Made by a program: the position numbers and the translations under genes
Notes under the pieces: model-generated
What the model was told of the DNA's origin: nothing
Database searches by the model: none
Seen by the model: the letters and a program-made list of their open reading frames with translations, nothing else
Assembly (NCBI GenBank): GCA_018715585.1
Contig: DVLH01000125.1
Location: 1-5,787, forward strand
DNA: 5,787 nt
Direction: 5' to 3'
Source of the DNA: Candidatus Aphodomonas merdavium
GTDB lineage: Bacteria; Bacillota; Clostridia; Christensenellales; Aristaeellaceae
Shown: positions 1-5,777 of the stretch, one piece after another
Layout: each line of letters begins with the position of its first letter
Position numbering within the stretch: the first letter of the stretch is position 1

Positions 1-264
1 GCATTCCAGCTTGATATCCTTGTCTGAATAGCGGTAAATGCGCAGGCGGTATTTGCGCCGGTCCATCACGCCGGAAATCTTCTCATGGAAGAAATCGTCA
101 AACACCGTGTCAAAGTACAGCGAGCGGATGGCATATTCGTTGTATTCGTCGCCGCCCGGGTCGCGCGAGAGGACATAGTCCAGCGTGCGGCTCAAGTGCA
201 GGTACTCGCCGTAGTTGATGAGAAATTTTAATTCATGCCGAACAGGCGGGCGGCGGCGTTCCAT
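1..264 (-). CDS. VTC-domain protein (polyphosphate polymerase-like), N-terminal part, cut by window edge
   Basis: This is the first 88 codons of a gene that runs leftward out of the window with no stop. The family (VTC domain, triphosphate tunnel metalloenzyme fold) is known from yeast Vtc4, which polymerises inorganic polyphosphate from ATP at the cytosolic face of a membrane; bacterial members are annotated as polyphosphate polymerase domain proteins. The visible residues carry the family's opening signatures: RHELKF at 9-14, IRSLYFDT at 46-53, the F..K..G pattern around 59-65, and a basic strand RRKYRLRIYRY at 69-79. The alternating Lys/Arg in these strands normally line the tunnel and bind phosphates. 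The ATG at 264-262 overlaps the TGA of the upstream DUF4956 gene (ATGA), which fixes the start and suggests translational coupling. Family assignment is confident. Actual polyphosphate synthesis is inferred, because the rest of the tunnel and the catalytic glutamate region lie outside the window. Confidence 0.9.
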   Translation of the reverse strand, partial: MERRRPPVRHELKFLINYGEYLHLSRTLDYVLSRDPGGDEYNEYAIRSLYFDTVFDDFFHEKISGVMDRRKYRLRIYRYSDKDIKLEC

Positions 265-956
265 CAGGCGCCAGCCTCGCTCTGGCAGGCGACGAGCGTC
301 GCGTCATACACCCCTTGAATGTCCAGGAGCTGTCCCACCAGATCCTGGCGCTCGGAGATGCGGACCTCCACGGTCATCTCCGTACCGTTCTGGGTGACCG
401 TCTTGGAGCGCAGGCGGCGGTATTTCAGGCGGTTGAGCACGCCCTGCACGGCCTGCATGGCGGCATCTTCACAGTGGAGCACGAGCAGGTAGCTCGTCGC
501 CGACGGCAGCTTCACAAACGTCAGCAGCACCACGCACACCGAGATGCCCAGCACGACCACCAGCGCAATCAGATACAGCCCCGCACCCAGCAGGATGCCC
601 ATCGTCAGCGCCCAGAACATATAAACCGTGTCCATTGGGTCCTTGACCGCCGTGCGGAAGCGGACGATGGACAGCGCGCCGACCATGCCCATGGAAAGCG
701 CGATGTTGGATTTGATGCACATAACCACCGGCGTGGTGATCAGCGTCATCATCACAAGCGTTACGGCAAACGAAGGCGAATACAGCACGCCGCGGTAACA
801 CCGGCGGTATACAAGCGCAATCACCAGCCCGACAAGAAACCCCATCGCCAGCGCAATCACTACCGAAAGCGGCGTCAGCGCCTGGAATTGTTCGGAAAAC
901 GTGTCTACCACGCTGCCTTTGATGATGTCCGTCACGCTCAGGGCTGTGTTCTTCAT
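264..956 (-). CDS. DUF4956 multi-pass membrane protein
   Basis: This 230-residue protein belongs to the DUF4956 family, which has no established biochemical role. Hydrophobic segments lie at about 30-50, 62-80 and 113-148 (the last long enough for two passes), with a shorter apolar stretch at 85-98. The most recognisable block is residues 84-118, with SMGMVGALSIVRFRTA followed by KDPMDTVYMFWAL, the family's conserved core. A soluble tail of about 75 residues (155-230, basic around 175-185) probably faces the cytoplasm. The ATG at 956-954 is preceded by AGGGAGGAGAG (minus strand, 964-974), a strong ribosome binding site. The gene lies 42 nt downstream of the CotH-type gene and overlaps the VTC gene by ATGA, so all three are likely co-transcribed. 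From this context I infer a membrane partner of the VTC enzyme, perhaps an anchor or a conduit for its product. That role is not shown by the sequence. Confidence 0.9.
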   Translation of the reverse strand: MKNTALSVTDIIKGSVVDTFSEQFQALTPLSVVIALAMGFLVGLVIALVYRRCYRGVLYSPSFAVTLVMMTLITTPVVMCIKSNIALSMGMVGALSIVRFRTAVKDPMDTVYMFWALTMGILLGAGLYLIALVVVLGISVCVVLLTFVKLPSATSYLLVLHCEDAAMQAVQGVLNRLKYRRLRSKTVTQNGTEMTVEVRISERQDLVGQLLDIQGVYDATLVACQSEAGA

Positions 957-963
957 GAAATCG

Positions 964-974
964 CTCTCCTCCCT
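964..974 (-). promoter_or_regulatory. Strong ribosome binding site of the DUF4956 gene
   Basis: Read on the minus strand this is AGGGAGGAGAG, placed about 8-10 nt before the ATG at 956. It sits in the 42-nt gap after the CotH gene stop codon, so DUF4956 can be initiated independently of CotH translation. The VTC gene start, by contrast, lies inside the end of DUF4956. Confidence 0.75.
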
Positions 975-998
975 TTATCCCTCGAATCTTTCAACCGG

Positions 999-3900
999 TT
1001 AGATGGCGTCCGCGGGCATTTCGGGCTGCGGCCCAAAGTATGCCTCCATCTCCGCATCCGTCATGCCGAACCAATCGCGTATATGCTCCCAGCAGAGGTT
1101 TGGCCGCTTTTTCAGCACATTGTGCAGCCGTTCCATGCGCTGCTCCCAGTAGGAGTAGTTGCCTTCCGGCGTGTCCGGCTCCTCCGTGAGCAGCTTGCTC
1201 GTCTCGCCCGCCCAGCGGTTGTAGTGGAACATCAGTTCCGGCTGGATCACGGCGGCCATCGCCTGTGCCTGCGCCCAGATGCGCTCCGTATCCGAGAATA
1301 CCTCCTGGAAGAGCTGGCCAAAGCGCGTAAGGAACTGATCTTTCAGCTCCGGTACCTCCAGGAGGCTCAGAATGAGCCAGTTTTCAAAATCCTTATCGCC
1401 GGCGCCGTTGGGGTCGAGCCAGACCTTGCAGCCGTTGGTGGTGGAGTTGAAATATCCCCAGTCCAGGTCAAACAGGCACCAGCGCCATTTGGCGCCCTCC
1501 ACGCGCTGGCGGTAGAACTTGATGTTGCCCGCGTCCGTGTTGCCAAAGTAGATTTGGAAAATCATAAAGTCGAAATAGTTGTCCACGTCGACCCAGTCCA
1601 GCACCGTCTGCAGCGCCTCCGGATCCTCGGCCAGGTTGTGGCTGTTGACGAACGCCTTGAGCTCGCCGTAGTTGTCGTAGCGGCTCGTCTGGCCGATCAC
1701 CTCGTCGTCGCCCTTGATCAGGTCAATCGCATCCGGATCGCTCCATCCCTCATAGTCGGCGATGGAATATTTGTTGATGCGCTCCCGCAGGTTGTACTGA
1801 CCCCAATATTGGCCGTTGAGATAGACGACGACGGGCTTATACGCCATGTGGAAAATGTCTGAGCCGGTCCAATCGACAATCACGCCCTGCAGCGCGTCGA
1901 TGATGCGCGTGTATTTCCCGTCCTGCCCGCCGTTTCGGAGGATCAGCGCGTGGTAGGAGGTATACGGCCTGTCGTCAAAGAACGGATAATCGAGCGTTTC
2001 TCCGCCGTATTTCGCCTTGGCCGTAATGCGCCAGCTCTTTTGCGCCTGGTCCAGGCTGTACTGGCCGTTCAGCTGCAGCTCCACGCCCTGGTTGAGCTGG
2101 CTGACGCCTTCGGCGGTAAAATATTCAAAGTTGCCCGGGTGGGGCGTTTTGAGCCAATAAACGGCGTCGTCAAACGGCACGCTGGAAAAATCCTCCTCCG
2201 TGCCCACGGCAAGGATACCGTCCGTCTCGTTGTAGAGATCATCCGGATCGCAGACGAGGCAAATGATGGGCAGGGAGTGATAGACGTTGACGAGGAACGT
2301 CGCCGTGGTGATGGCGGAAGGCTGCAAGCCCTCCTGGAAGCCGCGGGCGCGCAGCGCCGCGTTGGAGGTCAGCGTGATGGGGCCCGTGTAGTCGGTGCCG
2401 TTTTCCTCCGTCGGCTCGGAGCCGTCCGTCGTATAGCGGATGCGCACGCCTTCCGGCGCCGAGAGCGTCACCGTCACCTGCTGGGCGTACGTCCCGCCCG
2501 CCTTGTCCATCGTCGGCTGCACGGCGTATCCCGAAAAGCCCTGGCCGTTTTTCGCGCCGGCCGTCGTTTCCGTATAATAAAAAAGGCCTCCCTGATCAAA
2601 GTTGCGGCCGTAGGAAACGTTCGTTTCCAGCTGCGGCACGACCAGCTCGTCCACAATTTTGCCGGAAGGGTCGGAGAGCACCACCGTCTCCCCCAGCGCG
2701 CTCAAGCGGAAGGGGACATGGATTGCGCCGCTCCCCGTAGGCGACTCCGTCAAGCCGCTGGGAAAGACGACGAGATACCCTCCCGCCGGAATCGTCACGT
2801 CGCCAAACTGGTATTTGCGCGGCCGGTTCACATTGTCGCTGAGCCAAAAACCTTTCAGCGACAGCGGTACGGAGGAGGCGTTATAAATTTCCACCCAATC
2901 GTAGCTGGAACGCCCGTAAGGCGTTTCAACGCCGGTAGAGCTCGTCATCACCTCGCTGATGAAAAGCCCCGTCGTATTCTGTGCCCGGAGCATCCTGTCC
3001 ATTTCCAGCTGGGAGGAGCGGTTGTTGGGCATGCCGGGCGTAGACGGGGATGCTTCCTGCCATGTGTTGGAAAGCCCTTCCACGCGGGCCCAGCTGACGT
3101 TGTCGGGCAGATTGTCGTAGGTGACGCTATCGACGATCTGTCCCAGGATGTCGCAGAGCATCACCGTCTCCCCATCCGCGGCAAGGCGGAAGTTCGTATG
3201 CAGCTTGCGGCCTTCCACTACTTCGCGGCGGTCTTTGCCGGAGGCAAAAACGATGTAATACTCCCCGGGCTGGATTTGCGCCCCGCTGGGGAAACGCCAC
3301 TTCACGCGGTCGGCCGGGTCGTCCGTAAGCGCGTAGTTGGAAAGGTCGATGACATGGCTTGTGCCGTTGTAAAGCTCAATCCAGTCGGAATACTCGCCGT
3401 CCTCATCGGCAATGGCCGTCACGTTGGACGCCATCAGCTCGTTGATCACAAGGCCCTGCGCCTGAGAAGAGCCCGTCGTGCGCAGCTGCTCCCAGCCGGC
3501 GTCCGTGTTGTCATAGCCAGGGGTAAACTGTTCCGTCACCTGCCAGGAACCGCCCACCAGCGCATAGGAGACGTCGCTTTGCAGCGCGGGAACCGTAACG
3601 GAATCGATCACCTGCGCAGCGGTATTGAACAGATAAATCGTCTCCCCCAGCGCCGAGATCTTAAAGCGGGCGTGCAGCGCCTCGCCGGAGACGGCTTTGC
3701 TCGTATCGTCGCAAAAGACGACGACGTGGCCGCCCGGTTCCAGCGTCATCTCCGGGAAAAGAAACAGCACGCGGTCTTCCCGGTCGGAAAGGCCGATGCC
3801 TTCCATCTGCTGCGGCTCCGTGCCGGTGTTGGTAATCTCGACCCAGTCGGGGTAATTGCCCGTCTCGTCCGGATAGGCGGCATGGTTGGACGCCATCACT

Positions 3901-4130
3901 TCCGTGATGGCCAGCGTCGCAGTCTGCGCCACCGTCGCCACGTCCGTCTCCGCCCCATCCACGATCACGACCGCCTGGCTCTGCACGGGTTCCTTCGGCG
4001 TCACCGCCACAATCAGCGCCAGCACAGCCGCCAGCGCCAACAGCAGCAAGCCGTTGCGAACAGGCGTCGCCCGGCTCGCCGTCCTTGGGCGGCGCGCGCG
4101 TTTTTTATTGCTTTCAGGCCTTATATTCAC
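999..4130 (-). CDS. Membrane-anchored CotH kinase-family protein with three lamin tail domains and a chitobiase C-terminal-type domain
   Basis: The protein has 1043 residues from the proposed GTG start. Order: a basic N-terminus (nine Lys/Arg in the first 26 residues), a hydrophobic segment at 27-43, three lamin tail domains at about 72-208, 226-370 and 388-530, a CHB_HEX_C_1-type domain at about 536-612 (YTTDGSEPT at 566-574), then a CotH domain at about 618-975. CotH motifs seen are KSWRITAKAKYGG (698-710), KPVVVYLNGQYWGQYNLRER (765-784), GNTDAGNIKFY (863-873) and the metal-site-like FDLDW (887-891). CotH proteins are atypical protein kinases, best known from Bacillus spore coats where CotH phosphorylates CotB and CotG. 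By the positive-inside rule the body of this protein should lie outside the membrane. No LPXTG sorting signal is present. The GTG start (4130-4128) was chosen because the reading frame further upstream runs over the promoter and the opposite gene. Kinase activity and substrate are inferred; the architecture is clear. Confidence 0.92.
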   Translation of the reverse strand: MNIRPESNKKRARRPRTASRATPVRNGLLLLALAAVLALIVAVTPKEPVQSQAVVIVDGAETDVATVAQTATLAITEVMASNHAAYPDETGNYPDWVEITNTGTEPQQMEGIGLSDREDRVLFLFPEMTLEPGGHVVVFCDDTSKAVSGEALHARFKISALGETIYLFNTAAQVIDSVTVPALQSDVSYALVGGSWQVTEQFTPGYDNTDAGWEQLRTTGSSQAQGLVINELMASNVTAIADEDGEYSDWIELYNGTSHVIDLSNYALTDDPADRVKWRFPSGAQIQPGEYYIVFASGKDRREVVEGRKLHTNFRLAADGETVMLCDILGQIVDSVTYDNLPDNVSWARVEGLSNTWQEASPSTPGMPNNRSSQLEMDRMLRAQNTTGLFISEVMTSSTGVETPYGRSSYDWVEIYNASSVPLSLKGFWLSDNVNRPRKYQFGDVTIPAGGYLVVFPSGLTESPTGSGAIHVPFRLSALGETVVLSDPSGKIVDELVVPQLETNVSYGRNFDQGGLFYYTETTAGAKNGQGFSGYAVQPTMDKAGGTYAQQVTVTLSAPEGVRIRYTTDGSEPTEENGTDYTGPITLTSNAALRARGFQEGLQPSAITTATFLVNVYHSLPIICLVCDPDDLYNETDGILAVGTEEDFSSVPFDDAVYWLKTPHPGNFEYFTAEGVSQLNQGVELQLNGQYSLDQAQKSWRITAKAKYGGETLDYPFFDDRPYTSYHALILRNGGQDGKYTRIIDALQGVIVDWTGSDIFHMAYKPVVVYLNGQYWGQYNLRERINKYSIADYEGWSDPDAIDLIKGDDEVIGQTSRYDNYGELKAFVNSHNLAEDPEALQTVLDWVDVDNYFDFMIFQIYFGNTDAGNIKFYRQRVEGAKWRWCLFDLDWGYFNSTTNGCKVWLDPNGAGDKDFENWLILSLLEVPELKDQFLTRFGQLFQEVFSDTERIWAQAQAMAAVIQPELMFHYNRWAGETSKLLTEEPDTPEGNYSYWEQRMERLHNVLKKRPNLCWEHIRDWFGMTDAEMEAYFGPQPEMPADAI
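2541..3917 (-). repeat. Three tandem lamin-tail-domain modules within the CotH gene
   Basis: The encoded modules begin with ITEVMASN (residue 75), INELMASN (229) and ISEVMTSS (391), a period of about 155-162 residues. Each continues with a DWVEI or DWIEL strand (95, 249, 411), a WxxP/FP...PGG or PGE turn, and a GET..L....G.IVDS/DE strand near the end (162, 320, 480). They are diverged protein repeats, not a recent DNA duplication. Lamin tail domains are immunoglobulin-like beta-sandwiches, common in secreted bacterial proteins and presumed to mediate binding or spacing. Confidence 0.88.
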
Positions 4131-4142
4131 GCTTTTGCGTAT

Positions 4143-4152
4143 CCTTTCCTTT
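4143..4152 (-). promoter_or_regulatory. Ribosome binding site that decides the GTG start of the CotH gene
   Basis: The minus strand reads AAAGGAAAGG, ending 12 nt before the GTG at 4130-4128. The spacing is longer than ideal, but no in-frame ATG, GTG or TTG lies nearer. An in-frame GTG at 4163-4161 would leave only about 9 nt of leader after the predicted transcription start and has no comparable Shine-Dalgarno element. Confidence 0.6.
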
Positions 4153-4178
4153 GCTAGGCTCACGCCTGGAACGGCTGT

Positions 4179-4207
4179 ATTATACCATACGCAAAACCAT
4201 CCGACAA
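4179..4207 (-). promoter_or_regulatory. Sigma-A-type extended -10 promoter driving the CotH-DUF4956-VTC operon
   Basis: On the minus strand, a consensus TATAAT (4184-4179) is preceded by TGG, giving the extended -10 TGnTATAAT. A -35-like TTGTCG (4207-4202, four of six consensus bases) lies at an exact 17-nt spacer. Transcription should begin near 4172, leaving a leader of about 42 nt before the GTG at 4130, with the ribosome binding site in between. Confidence 0.75.
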
Positions 4208-4256
4208 CCATCAACTTTTGGGAAGCGGGCCACGGCCTTAACCGCGCGCGGGCACA

Positions 4257-4285
4257 TTGCTTTTCTGCCGCCATTATGTTACAAT
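4257..4285 (+). promoter_or_regulatory. Extended -10 promoter for the isomerase-hydrolase operon
   Basis: TACAAT (4280-4285) is preceded by TGT (4277-4279), giving an extended -10 of TGnTACAAT. A weak -35-like TTGCTT (4257-4262) lies at a 17-nt spacer. The predicted start is near 4292, giving a leader of about 70 nt before the ATG at 4362. TATAAA at 4291-4296 is an alternative -10 but has no plausible -35 element. Confidence 0.6.
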
Positions 4286-4346
4286 GTCGGTATAAAGCCT
4301 GTTGCATTGTTTTCCCGCCCGGAGCGGCTGTATCAATAAAAAAAGC

Positions 4347-4353
4347 AAAGGAG
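4347..4353 (+). promoter_or_regulatory. Ribosome binding site fixing the isomerase start at 4362
   Basis: AAAGGAG ends 8 nt before the ATG at 4362. The frame is open upstream to an ATG at 4302, but that start has no Shine-Dalgarno element, and the extra 20 residues do not resemble the family's N-terminus. Confidence 0.8.
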
Positions 4354-4361
4354 AGAGCCCT

Positions 4362-4964
4362 ATGGATTTCAACACCGAAAACAAGCTCTACGATTGGGTG
4401 CGCGGCTTCACGGTCGATTTTGACAAAAATACCGGCTTCTCTTCCCTGATGGAGACGGGAAAGCGCTATCTTTCCCAAATGCAGGGCATGTATCTGGACA
4501 CCGCCGCCGAGGCGGAAGCGCTCCGGCAAGGAGATCCGCTCGTCTACGAATTCCACAGCTGCCCCGCACCGCTGCATGCCGGCGATATCGCCTTTGGCTG
4601 TAGCATCGTCTATCCCGGCAAGGTGGGCGAGGAATATTACATGACGAAGGGGCATTACCACGACCCGGCCGACACCTGCGAGGTCTACTACTGCCTTAGC
4701 GGCCATGGCTATATGATGCTGGAAAACGAGCAGGGGGATTGGAGCTGCCTGGAGCTGACCAGCGGCCACGCCTGCTATGTGCCCAAATACTATGCGCACC
4801 GTTCCATCTGCGTGGGCAAGGACGAACCGCTGGTGACGTTCTTCACCTTCCGTGCGGATGCCGGGCATAATTATGGGGCCATTGAGACAAAGGGCTATCG
4901 CAAACTTTTGGTGGAGCGCGATGGAAAGCCCACTATTATTGACAATCCCAAGTGGGGCAAATAG
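4362..4964 (+). CDS. pgiA: Cupin-type (archaeal-type) glucose-6-phosphate isomerase
   Basis: This 200-residue cytosolic enzyme should interconvert glucose 6-phosphate and fructose 6-phosphate (EC 5.3.1.9). It belongs to the small metal-dependent cupin family first known from Pyrococcus and Archaeoglobus, unrelated to the usual 450-550-residue PGI. The metal-site pattern is complete: His98 and His100 in TKGHYH (95-100), Glu107 in TCEVYYCLSGHG, and His146 in YVPKYYAHRS. The C-terminal block is also typical: EPLVTFF (155-161), ADAGHNYGAI (165-174), and the closing IIDNPKW (192-198). Length matches the family. The ATG at 4362 has a good ribosome binding site. The gene is first in a likely two-gene operon with the downstream hydrolase (2-nt gap). 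Family assignment is firm. Whether it is the cell's only PGI cannot be seen, and phosphomannose isomerase side activity is possible. The symbol follows archaeal usage. Confidence 0.93.
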   Translation: MDFNTENKLYDWVRGFTVDFDKNTGFSSLMETGKRYLSQMQGMYLDTAAEAEALRQGDPLVYEFHSCPAPLHAGDIAFGCSIVYPGKVGEEYYMTKGHYHDPADTCEVYYCLSGHGYMMLENEQGDWSCLELTSGHACYVPKYYAHRSICVGKDEPLVTFFTFRADAGHNYGAIETKGYRKLLVERDGKPTIIDNPKWGK

Positions 4965-4966
4965 AC

Positions 4967-5668
4967 ATGGACGTGCAGCTTTACAGCCGGCAAAGGGGAA
5001 GCGGCGAGGCGCTTCTCCTTTTGCATGGCAACGGCGAAAACGGTTCGTATTTCCGCCATCAAATGGATTTCTTTTCCCGTTCCTACCGCGTAATCGCCAT
5101 CGATACGCGCGGCCACGGGCGCTCGCCCCGTGGTTCTGCCCCGTTTACCCTCGACCAATTTGCCGACGACCTGCGCGCGTTCATGGATGAAGCGGCGCTG
5201 GACAGTGCAGATCTGCTCGGCTTTTCCGACGGCGGCAACATTGCGCTCCTCTTTGCGCTGCGCTATCCCCAACGCGTGCGGCGGCTGATCCTCAACGGGG
5301 CCAACCTCAACCCCAAGGGGGTCAAGCCAAGCGTCCAGCTCCCCATCACGGCCGGCTACCGCCTCGCCCGCATGTTCGCCAACCGGAGCAAAAAAGCGGC
5401 AAGGCGCGCGGAGCTGCTCGGCCTCATGGTGAACGAACCGGCCATCGACCCCGGCGCGCTGCGCGCCGTGCGCGCGCCCACGCTCGTCATCGCCGGCACG
5501 CGCGATATGATCCGTCCCGATCACACGCGCCTGATCGCCCAGAGCATTCCGGGCGCGCAACTTGTGTTCATCGGCGGCGACCATTTCATCGCTGCTAAGG
5601 AGCCGGAGGCGTTCAACCTGACCGTAGCAAATTTCCTCGACCGCCATCCGCTGCCCAGCGGCCAATAA
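4967..5668 (+). CDS. Alpha/beta hydrolase (serine-type), substrate unknown
   Basis: This 233-residue protein has the alpha/beta hydrolase fold and a full catalytic set. The oxyanion-region motif LLLLHGNG is at 16-23, the strand and turn IDTRGHGRS at 45-53, the nucleophile elbow GFSDGG at 85-90 (Ser87), the acid Asp180 in AGTRDMI, and His206 in GGDHFI. The segment between strands 6 and 7 (about 113-160) is a short, Arg/Lys-rich cap. No signal peptide is present, so it should be cytosolic. The HGNG and GFSDGG forms resemble the broad MhpC/BioH-like hydrolase group, which includes esterases, lactonases and C-C hydrolases; the sequence does not decide between them. The ATG at 4967 lies 2 nt after the isomerase stop, with GGGG 9 nt upstream. 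A GTG at 4952 would add five residues and overlap the isomerase, and is less likely. A joint metabolic role with the isomerase is only suggested by the spacing. Confidence 0.9.
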   Translation: MDVQLYSRQRGSGEALLLLHGNGENGSYFRHQMDFFSRSYRVIAIDTRGHGRSPRGSAPFTLDQFADDLRAFMDEAALDSADLLGFSDGGNIALLFALRYPQRVRRLILNGANLNPKGVKPSVQLPITAGYRLARMFANRSKKAARRAELLGLMVNEPAIDPGALRAVRAPTLVIAGTRDMIRPDHTRLIAQSIPGAQLVFIGGDHFIAAKEPEAFNLTVANFLDRHPLPSGQ

Positions 5669-5724
5669 GGCGGATGGCTCCGCCGCCTCAGAAGCGGCAA
5701 AGCGAAGCTTTGCATGCTCCATCC
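5669..5724. repeat. Cluster of inverted repeats after the hydrolase gene
   Basis: Two adjacent perfect stem-loops are visible. One pairs GGCGGA with TCCGCC around a 4-nt loop (5669-5684), starting directly after the hydrolase stop codon. The other pairs GCAAAGC with GCTTTGC around GAA (5697-5713). An outer pair, GGATGG (5672-5677) with CCATCC (5719-5724), could enclose the second hairpin. No T run follows on the plus strand, so this is not a standard intrinsic terminator. It could be an extragenic palindromic element or transcript-end structure. Confidence 0.55.
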
Positions 5725-5754
5725 CTCCCAGGGCGCATTCCTTTTCCTCTCTTT

Positions 5755-5777
5755 CCCCCGGCAAAGCCGGGGGTTTT
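5755..5777 (+). terminator. Intrinsic-type terminator of the isomerase-hydrolase operon
   Basis: This is a perfect 8-bp GC-rich stem, CCCCCGGC with GCCGGGGG, with an AAA loop (5755-5773), followed by TTTT and then GC. The T run is short but the stem is very stable. On the minus strand the structure is followed by GAAAG rather than T residues, so it acts rightward if at all. It lies 86 nt after the hydrolase stop. Confidence 0.7.

Larger units (their letters stand above)
4131..4361. other. Divergent intergenic region (231 nt) between the two operons
   Basis: This region holds both divergent promoters, with -10 elements about 100 nt apart and facing away from each other, and both ribosome binding sites. 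The core between the promoters (4208-4256) is GC-rich, including a CGCGCGCG run near 4243-4250. I see no small gene, RNA gene or recognised riboswitch here. Short CATTG/ACAATG repeats near the rightward promoter are possible regulator sites. Confidence 0.7.

Noticed and set aside
993..1000. AACCGGTT palindrome at the CotH stop codon
   Set aside because: An 8-nt perfect palindrome is expected by chance at this scale and has no associated promoter or terminator features.
315..1862. A 515-codon open frame on the plus strand, opposite the DUF4956 and CotH genes
   Set aside because: It crosses two real genes and the gap between them on the other strand. The product is low-complexity (His/Arg/Gln-rich) and matches no known family.
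1950..4157. A 735-codon open frame on the plus strand, opposite the CotH gene
   Set aside because: Its translation is Arg/His/Val-rich with no recognisable domain or ribosome binding site, and it mirrors a well-supported gene. Long antisense frames are expected in GC-rich coding DNA.
4314..4327. Small GC hairpin (CCGC/GCGG) in the isomerase leader as a possible attenuator or riboswitch
   Set aside because: It has only 4 bp of stem, no T run and no conserved aptamer motif, so it is too weak to call.
4302..4361. Upstream extension of the isomerase to an ATG at 4302
   Set aside because: There is no ribosome binding site, and the family N-terminus begins near MDFNT. A clear AAAGGAG serves the ATG at 4362.
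4131..4868. Upstream extension of the CotH reading frame to an ATG at 4868
   Set aside because: It would run through the promoter and antisense to the cupin isomerase gene. The extra residues match nothing, whereas the GTG at 4130 gives a normal basic N-terminus and membrane segment.
4895..5764. A 289-codon open frame on the minus strand opposite the hydrolase
   Set aside because: It is a shadow of the isomerase and hydrolase genes. It begins within the terminator region and has no recognisable domain.
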